Origin: an uncultured Sunxiuqinia sp.
Lineage (GTDB): Bacteria; Bacteroidota; Bacteroidia; Bacteroidales; Prolixibacteraceae
Length of the DNA: 64,000 nt
Direction of reading: 5' to 3'
Assembly: GCF_963678245.1 (NCBI RefSeq)
Contig: NZ_OY782776.1
Location: 124,001 to 188,000, forward strand
Under the pieces are notes generated by a model. That model was given only the letters and a program-made list of their open reading frames with translations, ran no database searches and was not told the DNA's origin. A program made the position numbers and the translations under genes. This document shows, piece after piece, positions 28,366 to 36,538 of the stretch (position 1 is the first letter of the stretch; every line of letters starts with the position of its first letter).

Positions 28366-28373
28366 CAAAAATA
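28366..28373 (-). promoter_or_regulatory. Promoter -7 box for carAB
   Basis: TATTTTTG on the minus strand fits TAnnTTTG. Transcription would start near 28359 and give a leader of about 159 nt, long compared with the roughly 20-nt leaders of other genes here. No clear -33 TTTG was found on this strand. Confidence 0.5.
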
Positions 28374-28394
28374 GAAATAATTCTGGAATTAGAA

Positions 28395-28426
28395 TTTGTA
28401 TTTTATAAAAAATGCATATTTTTGCA
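28395..28426 (+). promoter_or_regulatory. argR promoter overlapping an ARG-box-like site
   Basis: TTTG (28395-28398), an 18-nt spacer and TATTTTTG (28417-28424) make the best -33/-7 match in the window, giving a start near 28431, about 19 nt before the argR ATG. TGCATATTTTTGCA (28413-28426) overlaps the -7 box and differs from the ArgR core consensus TGNATWWWWATNCA at one position. ArgR is therefore predicted to repress its own promoter and perhaps the divergent carA promoter 44 nt away. Confidence 0.6.
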
Positions 28427-28449
28427 AAGGTATTGGATATATATACAAA

Positions 28450-28932
28450 ATGAAAAATCGTACGAAAAGGCAATTGGCTATAAAAAAAATCATTACAACC
28501 AATGAAATTAGTAGTCAGGAAGAGTTGCTTGGAAAATTAAAAGAAGAAGACTTTGATTTGACACAAGCCACCTTGTCACGCGATTTGAAAATTTTGAAAG
28601 TGGCAAAAGTTTCAAATTCCCAAAGGGGATATGTTTATGTTATTCCTGAAGGGGTGAGCGTGGAGCCACAACATGAAAATACACGGGTGAATTTTTTGGT
28701 GGATGGATTTCGGGATTTACGATTTTCCGGAAATCTGGCCGTTTTAAGAACCCGCCCCGGATATGCCAGTAGTTTGGCTGCGGTTTTAGACAATGCCGAT
28801 CCGTATGAGATTATAGGAACCATTGCTGGAGATGACACGATTTTGTTGGTGATGAGAGAAGGAGTGACATCAAGCGATTTAATTAATAGTTTGATACTGG
28901 TGATGCCAAAGCTGGAAGACAAGTTAGGATAG
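28450..28932 (+). CDS. argR: Arginine repressor
   Basis: A 160-residue ArgR/AhrC family regulator, starting at the ATG at 28450 (MKNRTKRQLAIKKI); the upstream in-frame extension lies over the promoter. The N-terminal winged helix (about 1-70) has the recognition segment FDLTQATLSRDLKILKVAKV with the family's SRD motif. The C-terminal domain (about 85-160) forms the hexamer and binds arginine, with GTIAGDDTILLV carrying the key Asp residues. It heads the arginine cluster that follows on the same strand. Confidence 0.93.
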   Translation: MKNRTKRQLAIKKIITTNEISSQEELLGKLKEEDFDLTQATLSRDLKILKVAKVSNSQRGYVYVIPEGVSVEPQHENTRVNFLVDGFRDLRFSGNLAVLRTRPGYASSLAAVLDNADPYEIIGTIAGDDTILLVMREGVTSSDLINSLILVMPKLEDKLG

Positions 28933-28950
28933 TGGATGGAAATTGACTAA

Positions 28951-29697
28951 ATGAAAGACATTAAAAATATTATAGTTTCAGCAGCTAATGTTGCTCACTT
29001 GCCATATGTTTCCCGGATTAATGATAGTATTGATCTGGCTTCGAAAGAGCGGGGAACCGGTATTGCTCGTCGTTCAGACGAATATATTACAAATAAGATT
29101 ATGGAAGGTAAAGCAATTATTGCTTTAGAGGGAGAGCTGTTTGCCGGATTTTGCTACATTGAGTCTTGGGGACACAATCGATTTGTAGCCAACTCAGGGC
29201 TGATTGTGGTGAATGATTACCGTGGAATTGGATTGGCAAGGGAAATCAAAAAGAAGGCGTTTGAATTATCGCGCACGAAATTTCCTAATGCTAAAATATT
29301 TGGATTGACAACAGGTCTTGCGGTAATGAAGATTAACCATGAATTGGGGTATCGTCCGGTAACTTTTTCGGAGTTGACGACAGACGAGAGTTTCTGGAAA
29401 GGATGTCAGAGTTGCGTGAACTATGATATTTTAACCCGGACAGGTCGTTCAAAGTGTTTGTGTACAGGCATGTTGTTCGATCCGGCTTGGGAAAAGAAAC
29501 CAGAGAAAGATAAGGCACAGAAAGAAGAGAAACCCAAGAGGAGCTCTTTAATGGAGATGATAGGCAAGTTAAAGTCAAAATCAAATTCAAACTCCAACGG
29601 AAAAGACTCTGGTATTAGCATGTTTAAAAGAATAAAACAAAATATTAGTGATGGCACTGTCTCAGCAGTCATTTTAGGATTAATTATCTTTAAATGA
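28951..29697 (+). CDS. GNAT acyltransferase, likely N-acylglutamate synthase
   Basis: A 248-residue protein with a GNAT core (about 5-170): acyl-CoA motif NDYRGIGLAREIKKKAFE and a following strand-helix IFGLTTGLAVMKINHELGYRPV. Its place between argR and argG points to the first arginine step, acylation of glutamate, since no classical argA or argJ is present. Given the succinyl-type carbamoyltransferase at 36539, succinyl-CoA is a plausible donor. Cysteines cluster in WKGCQSC and SKCLCTGM. The last 60 residues are unusual: a Lys/Glu-rich linker, an SNSNSN tract and a hydrophobic end (TVSAVILGLIIF). It starts 18 nt after argR. Confidence 0.75.
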   Translation: MKDIKNIIVSAANVAHLPYVSRINDSIDLASKERGTGIARRSDEYITNKIMEGKAIIALEGELFAGFCYIESWGHNRFVANSGLIVVNDYRGIGLAREIKKKAFELSRTKFPNAKIFGLTTGLAVMKINHELGYRPVTFSELTTDESFWKGCQSCVNYDILTRTGRSKCLCTGMLFDPAWEKKPEKDKAQKEEKPKRSSLMEMIGKLKSKSNSNSNGKDSGISMFKRIKQNISDGTVSAVILGLIIFK

Positions 29698-29806
29698 TAA
29701 CTCCGTAGATTGTAACCAGTCGATGGAAAATAAGGTTAGTAAAGTTGTAAGTTTTCAGTAGAAATGCCGATTTGGTGTCATCACTTCTTTAAAAAAATAT
29801 ATTGAG

Positions 29807-31000
29807 ATGAAAGAAAAAGTAGTATTAGCATACAGTGGTGGTTTGGATACTTCCTTTTGTGCGAAGTATTTGTCAGTGGAAAAAAACTTAGAAGTCTACA
29901 CAGCAATTGCTAATACCGGTGGTTTTGGCTCCGAAGAACTGAAAGATATTGAAAAGAAGGCTTATGAGTTGGGATCAGCAAAGCACGTGACGCTGGATGT
30001 TACCGATACTTATTATAGCAAATGTATTCGTTATATGGTATATGGCAATGTGCTGCGGAACAATACCTATCCCATTTCAGTGAGTTCGGAGCGTGTTTTT
30101 CAAGCCATTGCCATTATTGAATATGCAAAAAAAATTGGGGCGAAATATGTAGCCCACGGCAGCACGGGAGCGGGTAACGACCAGGTACGTTTCGACCTGA
30201 CCTTTGAAGTATTGGCTCCCGATATTGAAATATTGACCCCAACGCGCGACTTGCAATTAACGCGCGAAGCCGAGATCAATTACCTGAAAGAACATGGAGT
30301 TGAAGCCGACTGGTCAAAAATGGCCTACTCGATCAACAAAGGGCTTTGGGGAACAAGTATTGGCGGAAAAGAAACACTGACTTCGGAACAAACGCTGCCG
30401 GAAGATGCGTACCCGTCACAATTAAAAGAAAAAGAAGAAAAAGAGATCACACTTGATTTTGTTGAAGGTGAATTAAAGGGTGTTGACGGCAAAAAATATT
30501 ACAATACAGTAGATGCCATTCGCGCCTTGGAGGCTATTGCCGGGCCATATGCGATTGGTCGTGACATGCATATTGGAGACACGATTATCGGGATCAAAGG
30601 GCGCGTTGGCTTTGAGGCTGCGGCACCGATGTTGATCATTAAGGCACACCAAATGCTCGAAAAACATACACTAACGAAATGGCAAATGTATTGGAAAGAA
30701 CAGCTGTCCAATTGGTATGGTATGTTTTTACACGAGTCGCTTTACCTTGATCCGGTGATGCGCGACATTGAGAAATTTCTCGAAAATACGCAGCAAACAG
30801 TAACCGGTAAGGTGATCATTAAGCTGAAACCATACCAATTTGTGTTAGTGGGCGTTGAATCAGAATATGATTTGATGAAATCCGACTTTGGAGAATATGG
30901 CGAAATGAATAAAGCCTGGACCAGTCAAGATGTGAAAGGCTTTACGAAGATATTAGGTACATCGCTGAAAATATACAACTCAGTGAATAAGAAATTTTAA
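29807..31000 (+). CDS. argG: Argininosuccinate synthase
   Basis: A 397-residue ligase joining citrulline and aspartate with ATP cleavage to AMP. The ATP pyrophosphatase P-loop is VLAYSGGLDTSFC at the N-terminus; VAHGSTGAGNDQVRFDL and SINKGLWGTSIGG are further family motifs. It follows the acyltransferase gene by 109 nt and precedes argC by 15 nt. In the pathway it uses citrulline after removal of the acyl group; the deacylase (argE) and lyase (argH) genes are not visible in this window. Confidence 0.96.
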   Translation: MKEKVVLAYSGGLDTSFCAKYLSVEKNLEVYTAIANTGGFGSEELKDIEKKAYELGSAKHVTLDVTDTYYSKCIRYMVYGNVLRNNTYPISVSSERVFQAIAIIEYAKKIGAKYVAHGSTGAGNDQVRFDLTFEVLAPDIEILTPTRDLQLTREAEINYLKEHGVEADWSKMAYSINKGLWGTSIGGKETLTSEQTLPEDAYPSQLKEKEEKEITLDFVEGELKGVDGKKYYNTVDAIRALEAIAGPYAIGRDMHIGDTIIGIKGRVGFEAAAPMLIIKAHQMLEKHTLTKWQMYWKEQLSNWYGMFLHESLYLDPVMRDIEKFLENTQQTVTGKVIIKLKPYQFVLVGVESEYDLMKSDFGEYGEMNKAWTSQDVKGFTKILGTSLKIYNSVNKKF

Positions 31001-31015
31001 TTCGGAGTAGAACAT

Positions 31016-31984
31016 ATGATTCAAGTAGGAATAATAGGAGGAGCAGGATATACAGCCGGTGAGCTGATCCGAATTTTGTTGAACCATCCAGAAGCAGAAA
31101 TCACTTTTGTTCAAAGTAACAGCAATGCAGGAAACCCAATCGAACAAGTACATTGCGATTTGATCGGGGAGTCAAGTTTAACGTTTATTGCAGAACCTGA
31201 CTTTGGCAAAGCTGACGTTATCTTCCTGTGTATGGGACACGGAAAATCAAAAGAATTCATAGAAAATAATTCAATACCAGCATCAATTCGAATTATCGAT
31301 TTGAGTCATGACTACCGGTTAAAGGCTGAAGGAAATGACTTTATTTATGGATTACCTGAAATCAATCGGGAGGCAATTCGTTCATCGAAACGAATTGCTA
31401 ATCCCGGCTGTTTCGCAACGGGGATTCAGTTGGCCGTTTTACCTTTGGCTGCTGCCGGATTATTGGAAGATGAAGTGCATGTGACTGCCATTACCGGATC
31501 TACCGGGGCTGGGCAGGCACCAAGCCGCACCTCGCATTTTAGCTGGCGAAACAGTAATATCTCGGTTTATAAAGCATTTCAGCATCAGCATTTGGGCGAA
31601 ATTGGCCAAAGTTTTAAGCAGTTACAGGAATCATTTGATTTTGATATCAATTTTGTACCGGTTCGCGGAAATCATACAAGAGGTATTTTTGCTTCTGTTT
31701 ACACTGACTATAAAGGAACAGTTGAAGAAGCTGTAAAATTATACGAAGACTTTTATGTCGATCATCCGTTTGTATTTGTGACTCATGAGAATCCGGATGT
31801 GAAGCAAGTGGTTAATACCAACAAGGCCGTGCTTCATATTGAAAAACATGGTAGCAAATTGCTGATATTGAGTGTTACCGATAACTTATTGAAAGGCGCA
31901 TCCGGGCAAGCTGTTCAGAATATGAATCTGATGTTTGGTCTCGATGAAAAGGCAGGATTGAATTTAAAACCGGTTGCATTTTAA
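31016..31984 (+). CDS. argC: N-acyl-gamma-glutamyl-phosphate reductase
   Basis: A 322-residue NADPH-dependent semialdehyde dehydrogenase. The Rossmann motif is VGIIGGAGYTAGELIRIL and the nucleophilic Cys lies in ANPGCFATGIQLAVLPL. GNHTRGIFASVY and KGASGQAVQNMNLMFG are typical of the C-terminal domain. It starts 15 nt after argG and ends 12 nt before argD, so these are co-transcribed. Confidence 0.96.
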   Translation: MIQVGIIGGAGYTAGELIRILLNHPEAEITFVQSNSNAGNPIEQVHCDLIGESSLTFIAEPDFGKADVIFLCMGHGKSKEFIENNSIPASIRIIDLSHDYRLKAEGNDFIYGLPEINREAIRSSKRIANPGCFATGIQLAVLPLAAAGLLEDEVHVTAITGSTGAGQAPSRTSHFSWRNSNISVYKAFQHQHLGEIGQSFKQLQESFDFDINFVPVRGNHTRGIFASVYTDYKGTVEEAVKLYEDFYVDHPFVFVTHENPDVKQVVNTNKAVLHIEKHGSKLLILSVTDNLLKGASGQAVQNMNLMFGLDEKAGLNLKPVAF

Positions 31985-31996
31985 AATACGCTTATT

Positions 31997-33142
31997 ATGA
32001 ATTTATTCGATGTATATCCATTATTTGATATTACTCCAGTGAAAGCCGAAGGGTGTCATGTATGGGATGATGCTGGCAACAAGTACCTCGATTTATATGG
32101 GGGACATGCGGTTATTTCTGTTGGACATAGTCATCCGGTTTATGTTTCTAAAATTACTGAGCAGCTGGAGCAAATTGGTTTTTACAGCAATTCGGTAAAA
32201 ATTCCACAACAAAAGCAGTTGGCCGATCAGTTGGGTGAGCTTTCAGGTTTTGACGATTATCAGCTATTTTTATGCAACTCCGGAGCAGAGGCCAATGAGA
32301 ATGCACTGAAACTTGCTTCATTTGTAACCGAACGCAAAAAAGTGATTAGCTTTAAAAAGGGCTTTCATGGACGTACTTCGGCGGTGGTTTCGGTAACCGA
32401 TAATCCAAAGATTATTGCACCGATTAATGAGAATAAAAATGCGGTGATTTTGCCGCTAAACGATATCGAACAAGTTAAGCAACACTTACAAGCGAAAGAT
32501 GTAGCGGCTGTTATTGTTGAAGGAATCCAGGGGATTGGAGGTATCCATGTGCCTGACCCTGATTTTATTCAAAAATTGTCCGACCTTTGCAGTCAATTTG
32601 GGTCATTGCTTATTTTGGATGAAATTCAATCAGGTTATGGACGAAGTGGAAAGTTTTTTGCATTTCAATATACTGATGTTCATCCGGATATTATTACCCT
32701 GGCTAAGGGAATGGGAAATGGATTTCCAATTGGGGGAGTGTTGATTAGCCCTGAATATAAGCCCTGGTATGGAATGTTAGGAACTACCTTTGGAGGCAAT
32801 TATTTGGCTTGTGCTGCCGGCAACGCCGTTTTAGAAATCATGAAACAGGAACAATTGGTTGAAAATGCCGCGAAAGTTGGTGCCTATCTGATTGAAAAAT
32901 TGGCTCAATTTGAAGAAATTAAAGAAGTACGCGGAAAAGGCTTGATGATTGGGATGGAATTTGAAGCAGAAATAAAGCCTATTCGCCAAAAATTACTGTT
33001 CGAAGAAAAGATATTTACGGGAGTTTCGGGAGCACGTATTATTCGGTTACTTCCTCCGTTGAATTTAACAATGAAACAGGCGGATTACTTTTTAGAAAAA
33101 TTTGCAAAAGTATTGAATGAATTAGCTGTTCATTCAAACTAA
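31997..33142 (+). CDS. argD: N-acylornithine aminotransferase
   Basis: A 381-residue class III PLP aminotransferase that makes N-acylornithine from its semialdehyde and glutamate. Motifs: CNSGAEANENALKLA, FHGRTSAVVS, LLILDEIQSGYGRSG and the PLP lysine in IITLAKGMGNGFPIGG. It is slightly shorter than the E. coli enzyme. Placement between argC and proC supports ArgD over ornithine or GABA aminotransferases. Confidence 0.93.
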   Translation: MNLFDVYPLFDITPVKAEGCHVWDDAGNKYLDLYGGHAVISVGHSHPVYVSKITEQLEQIGFYSNSVKIPQQKQLADQLGELSGFDDYQLFLCNSGAEANENALKLASFVTERKKVISFKKGFHGRTSAVVSVTDNPKIIAPINENKNAVILPLNDIEQVKQHLQAKDVAAVIVEGIQGIGGIHVPDPDFIQKLSDLCSQFGSLLILDEIQSGYGRSGKFFAFQYTDVHPDIITLAKGMGNGFPIGGVLISPEYKPWYGMLGTTFGGNYLACAAGNAVLEIMKQEQLVENAAKVGAYLIEKLAQFEEIKEVRGKGLMIGMEFEAEIKPIRQKLLFEEKIFTGVSGARIIRLLPPLNLTMKQADYFLEKFAKVLNELAVHSN

Positions 33143-33154
33143 AAGATACAAAAA

Positions 33155-33952
33155 ATGAAAGTTGGAAAAGTTGCTATCATCGGAGCAGGAAATATGGGCG
33201 GTGCCATCGTTAACGGCTTGTTGAAGTCGGGATACATTGAGGCCTCATCAATTTCAATAACTGATCCACGAGAGTCGGTTCTGGAAGGTTTTAAACCCAA
33301 GGGCGTTAACACGTATGTGGACAATCTCGAAGCTGTGAAAGCGGCTGACATGGTTGTTCTTGCGGTAAAACCGTATCACATTGAAAAGGTGATTAATGGA
33401 ATTAAGCCGGCATTAACCTTGGATAAATTGCTCGTTTCTATTGCAGCGGGAGTGAGTCTGGCTGATCTGGAAGAACTAGTTGGCAAAGATTCGCAAATCT
33501 TTCGGGTAATGCCGAACACCGCAATTTCCTTACAGGAATCGATGACCTGTATTTCAGGAAATGGCAATACAAAAGAGAGTTTGGGAGCTGTAAAGGAATT
33601 GTTTGATCAATTAGGACAAACGGTGGTGATAACAGAAGAACTAATGGCTGCGGCAACTGTGTTAGCTTCATGCGGAACAGCTTTCGCTTTACGTTATGTA
33701 CGTGCAGCGATGCAAGGTGGTGTGGAGATGGGATTTGGTGCAGAAATGGCACAGTTTATTACAGCGCAAACGGTAAAAGGAGCCGTTGAGTTGATTATGG
33801 ATACCGGTCATCATCCCGAACGTGAGATTGATAAAGTGACGACTCCACGGGGAGTGACCATTACCGGAATTAACGAAATGGAACACAAAGGATTTAGCTC
33901 TTCGGTTATTCAGGGGCTTATCGCATCGTTTAAAAAAATTGATCGCGGATAG
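33155..33952 (+). CDS. proC: Pyrroline-5-carboxylate reductase
   Basis: A 265-residue NAD(P)H enzyme for the last step of proline synthesis. The N-terminal Rossmann motif is VAIIGAGNMGGAIVNGLL, followed by VLAVKPYHIE; the C-terminal domain has FRVMPNTAISLQESMT and the signature KVTTPRGVTITGINEME. It sits in the arginine cluster, 12 nt after argD and 12 nt before proB, so proline and arginine synthesis from glutamate share one transcript. Confidence 0.95.
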   Translation: MKVGKVAIIGAGNMGGAIVNGLLKSGYIEASSISITDPRESVLEGFKPKGVNTYVDNLEAVKAADMVVLAVKPYHIEKVINGIKPALTLDKLLVSIAAGVSLADLEELVGKDSQIFRVMPNTAISLQESMTCISGNGNTKESLGAVKELFDQLGQTVVITEELMAAATVLASCGTAFALRYVRAAMQGGVEMGFGAEMAQFITAQTVKGAVELIMDTGHHPEREIDKVTTPRGVTITGINEMEHKGFSSSVIQGLIASFKKIDRG

Positions 33953-33964
33953 AACCGGATAGGA

Positions 33965-35056
33965 ATGAGTTACAACTATAAAAAAATTACCATAAAGGTA
34001 GGTAGTAACGTTCTAACAAAGTCTGATGGAACATTGAATGTTGCCCGCATGGAGCATTTGGTAGACCAAATTGCAACCCTATACAAAAAGGGTGTTGAAG
34101 TAATTTTGGTCTCGTCGGGTGCGGTAGCAGCCGGGCGCCGGGAGGTGAAATTAACGAAGAAGCTGGACACCGTTTCTTCGAGGCAGTTGTGGTCGGCTGT
34201 TGGTCAGGTGAAAATGATCAATTATTATGCTGATTTTTTCAATAAGCATGACATTACCTGTGCACAGGTGCTGACCACGAAAGATAATTTTAGTGATCGG
34301 AATCATTATCTGAATATGAAAAACTGCTTCACCACCTTGCTCGATAATGGGGTGGTACCGATTGTGAATGAAAATGATACGATTTCGGTTAGTGAGCTGA
34401 TGTTTACCGATAATGATGAGTTGTCCGGCTTGATTGCGTCGATGCAAAACTCGGACGCCCTGATTATTCTTAGCAATATTGATGGAATTTATGATGGAGA
34501 TCCGAAATCCACCGATTCTAAGATCATTGAAAAAATAGGTTTGAATGAGCGGGATTGGATGAAAAATATTTCGACTCAAAAATCAGGATTTGGTAGGGGA
34601 GGCATGTTAACAAAAAGCTCAATAGCACGTAAAGCTGCTAAAGAGGGTATTGCTGTTCACATTGCCAATGGTTTGCGTGATTTTATCATTACTGATATTC
34701 TGAGCAAAGATAAAGAGGTGAAACATACCTATTTTGATCATGATGGTCGGAAGTCATCCAATGTGAAGAAGTGGATCGCCTATTCTGATAGCTTTGCCAA
34801 AGGTGAGTTGGTCATTAATCAGGGAGCCAAGGAAGCACTATTCTCGTCAAAGGCAACCAGCTTATTGCCCATTGGTGTAATAGAAGTTAAAGGGATGTTT
34901 AAGCGCGGCGATATTGTAAAAATTATTGATGAAAAAGGACAGCTGGTAGGCTGGGGAAAGTCGCAATATTCAGCTGAAAAAGTGAAAGTTGAAGGCCAGT
35001 CTCCCCGACAAAAACCGGCGGTCCATTACGATTATTTATATTTAAGTGAAGAATAA
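33965..35056 (+). CDS. proB: Glutamate 5-kinase
   Basis: A 363-residue kinase of the amino-acid kinase fold that phosphorylates the gamma-carboxyl of glutamate. Motifs: ITIKVGSNVLT, VILVSSGAVAAGR, VPIVNENDTIS and GFGRGGMLTKSSIARKA. The last 90 residues (about 270-363, GELVINQGAKEALFSSKATSLLPIGVIEVKGMFKRGD) form a PUA domain, as in the E. coli enzyme. proA follows after a 149-nt gap that contains three hairpins. Confidence 0.95.
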   Translation: MSYNYKKITIKVGSNVLTKSDGTLNVARMEHLVDQIATLYKKGVEVILVSSGAVAAGRREVKLTKKLDTVSSRQLWSAVGQVKMINYYADFFNKHDITCAQVLTTKDNFSDRNHYLNMKNCFTTLLDNGVVPIVNENDTISVSELMFTDNDELSGLIASMQNSDALIILSNIDGIYDGDPKSTDSKIIEKIGLNERDWMKNISTQKSGFGRGGMLTKSSIARKAAKEGIAVHIANGLRDFIITDILSKDKEVKHTYFDHDGRKSSNVKKWIAYSDSFAKGELVINQGAKEALFSSKATSLLPIGVIEVKGMFKRGDIVKIIDEKGQLVGWGKSQYSAEKVKVEGQSPRQKPAVHYDYLYLSEE

Positions 35057-35070
35057 AATATTAAGATACC

Positions 35071-35178
35071 GACTCAGAATCGTTATTTATACCCTTTTCT
35101 ACATCAACCCCCTTTTGTTGACTTCAACAAAATCAAAACATTCTGAGTCTGTCCCCTTCCTCCCCCAGGGAAGGGGAC
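35071..35178 (+). other. Structured spacer between proB and proA
   Basis: GACTCAGAAT (35071-35080) pairs with ATTCTGAGTC (35140-35149) and encloses a second perfect hairpin, TTTTGTTGA/TCAACAAAA (35113-35132). A third, GC-rich hairpin follows: GTCCCCTTCC/GGAAGGGGAC (35151-35178) with a short T tract after it. The last resembles short repeats seen elsewhere (48675, 61680). Together they could attenuate transcription between proB and proA or protect mRNA ends. Confidence 0.5.
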
Positions 35179-35205
35179 TTTTATCTAATTAACAAGAGAG
35201 AAACC

Positions 35206-36453
35206 ATGAAGGTAAAAGAACAATTGGAATTGACTTTGAAAGCCAGCAGGAGCTTAGCCCTGTTGAGCGAAGCAAAAATTAATGATCTGTTGCTTGACTT
35301 GGCTGATGCTGCAGTTGAACATACCGAAGCTATTCTGGTCGAGAATCAGAAGGATTTAGCCCGGATGGACCCTGCTGATCCGAAATTTGATCGTTTAAAG
35401 TTGACTTCGGAACGGATTGAAAGCATTGCGGCTGATATTCGTAATGTCGCTAATTTGCCAACTCCATTAAATAGAGTGCTGAGCGAAACGACACGGCCAA
35501 ACGGCATGCTCATTAAAAAGGTTACTGTAGCTTTTGGTGTGATTGGTATTATCTATGAAGCACGCCCAAATGTGACGTTCGATGTGTTTTCACTTTGCCT
35601 GAAATCGGGTAATGCCTGTGTGTTAAAAGGTGGAAGCGATGCCATTGATTCCAATACAGTAATCGTAAAAGTTATTCATCAGGTATTGGAGAAGCATGGT
35701 GTTGATCAGGATATCCTGACCTTGCTGCCGGCTGATCGGGCAGCAACAGCCGAAATCTTGAATGCCCGGGGATATGTTGATTTAATTATACCACGTGGTT
35801 CTCAGGGGCTGATCAATTTTGTGCGCGAGAATGCTACCATTCCGGTAATTGAAACCGGAGCCGGAATTTGCCATACTTATTTTGATGAATATGGTGATGC
35901 CGAAAAAGGACAAGCGATCGTTGAGAATGCCAAAACACGCCGCCCAAGTGTTTGTAATGCGCTGGATTGTTTGGTGCTTCACGAAAAGCGGTTGAGCGAT
36001 TTAGCACAGCTCTGCGCCGATCTTCCTAAGAGTGATGTTGTCATTCATGCCGATGAGCAGTCGTATGCGATGTTGGAAGGCAACTATCCGGCCAATTTAT
36101 TGAAGAAAGCAAACAAGGAGTCTTTTGGAACGGAGTTTTTGGGCTATGAAATGTCGGTAAAAACTGTTCCAACGTTTTTTGAAGCTTTAGATCATATTGC
36201 AGCCTATAGCTCAAAACATAGCGAAGCCATTATCTCAGAGAATGACGAATGCCTGGATTTGTTTCGTAAGATGGTGGATGCTTCTTCGGTTTATTGCAAT
36301 GTTTCAACGGCATTTACCGATGGTGCTCAGTTTGGTTTGGGAGCGGAAATTGGAATTTCAACCCAAAAGCTGCATGCTCGCGGACCAATGGCACTGGAAG
36401 AGCTAACCAGCTACAAGTACATCATTGAAGGAGATGGTCAGGTTAGGCCATAA
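35206..36453 (+). CDS. proA: Glutamate-5-semialdehyde dehydrogenase
   Basis: A 415-residue NADPH-dependent reductase acting on gamma-glutamyl phosphate. Motifs: [41 protein letters not shown], and the nucleophilic Cys in [17 protein letters not shown]. The product cyclises to pyrroline-5-carboxylate, the ProC substrate. It has a clear AGAGAG ribosome-binding stretch shortly upstream. argF' follows after 85 nt. Confidence 0.96.
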   Translation: MKVKEQLELTLKASRSLALLSEAKINDLLLDLADAAVEHTEAILVENQKDLARMDPADPKFDRLKLTSERIESIAADIRNVANLPTPLNRVLSETTRPNGMLIKKVTVAFGVIGIIYEARPNVTFDVFSLCLKSGNACVLKGGSDAIDSNTVIVKVIHQVLEKHGVDQDILTLLPADRAATAEILNARGYVDLIIPRGSQGLINFVRENATIPVIETGAGICHTYFDEYGDAEKGQAIVENAKTRRPSVCNALDCLVLHEKRLSDLAQLCADLPKSDVVIHADEQSYAMLEGNYPANLLKKANKESFGTEFLGYEMSVKTVPTFFEALDHIAAYSSKHSEAIISENDECLDLFRKMVDASSVYCNVSTAFTDGAQFGLGAEIGISTQKLHARGPMALEELTSYKYIIEGDGQVRP

Positions 36454-36538
36454 TAGCATTGAGGTGGTTGTATAATAGAAACTAGTTCGCAATGAAATAA
36501 CCAGAAACTTTAAACTTACAACTCGAAATCCATACAAT

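Noticed and set aside
28288-28473. A 61-codon minus-strand frame covering the argR-carA gap
   Set aside because: Its start lies within the argR coding region and it spans both promoters; only the last 13 codons, from an internal ATG, fall inside the predicted carA leader.
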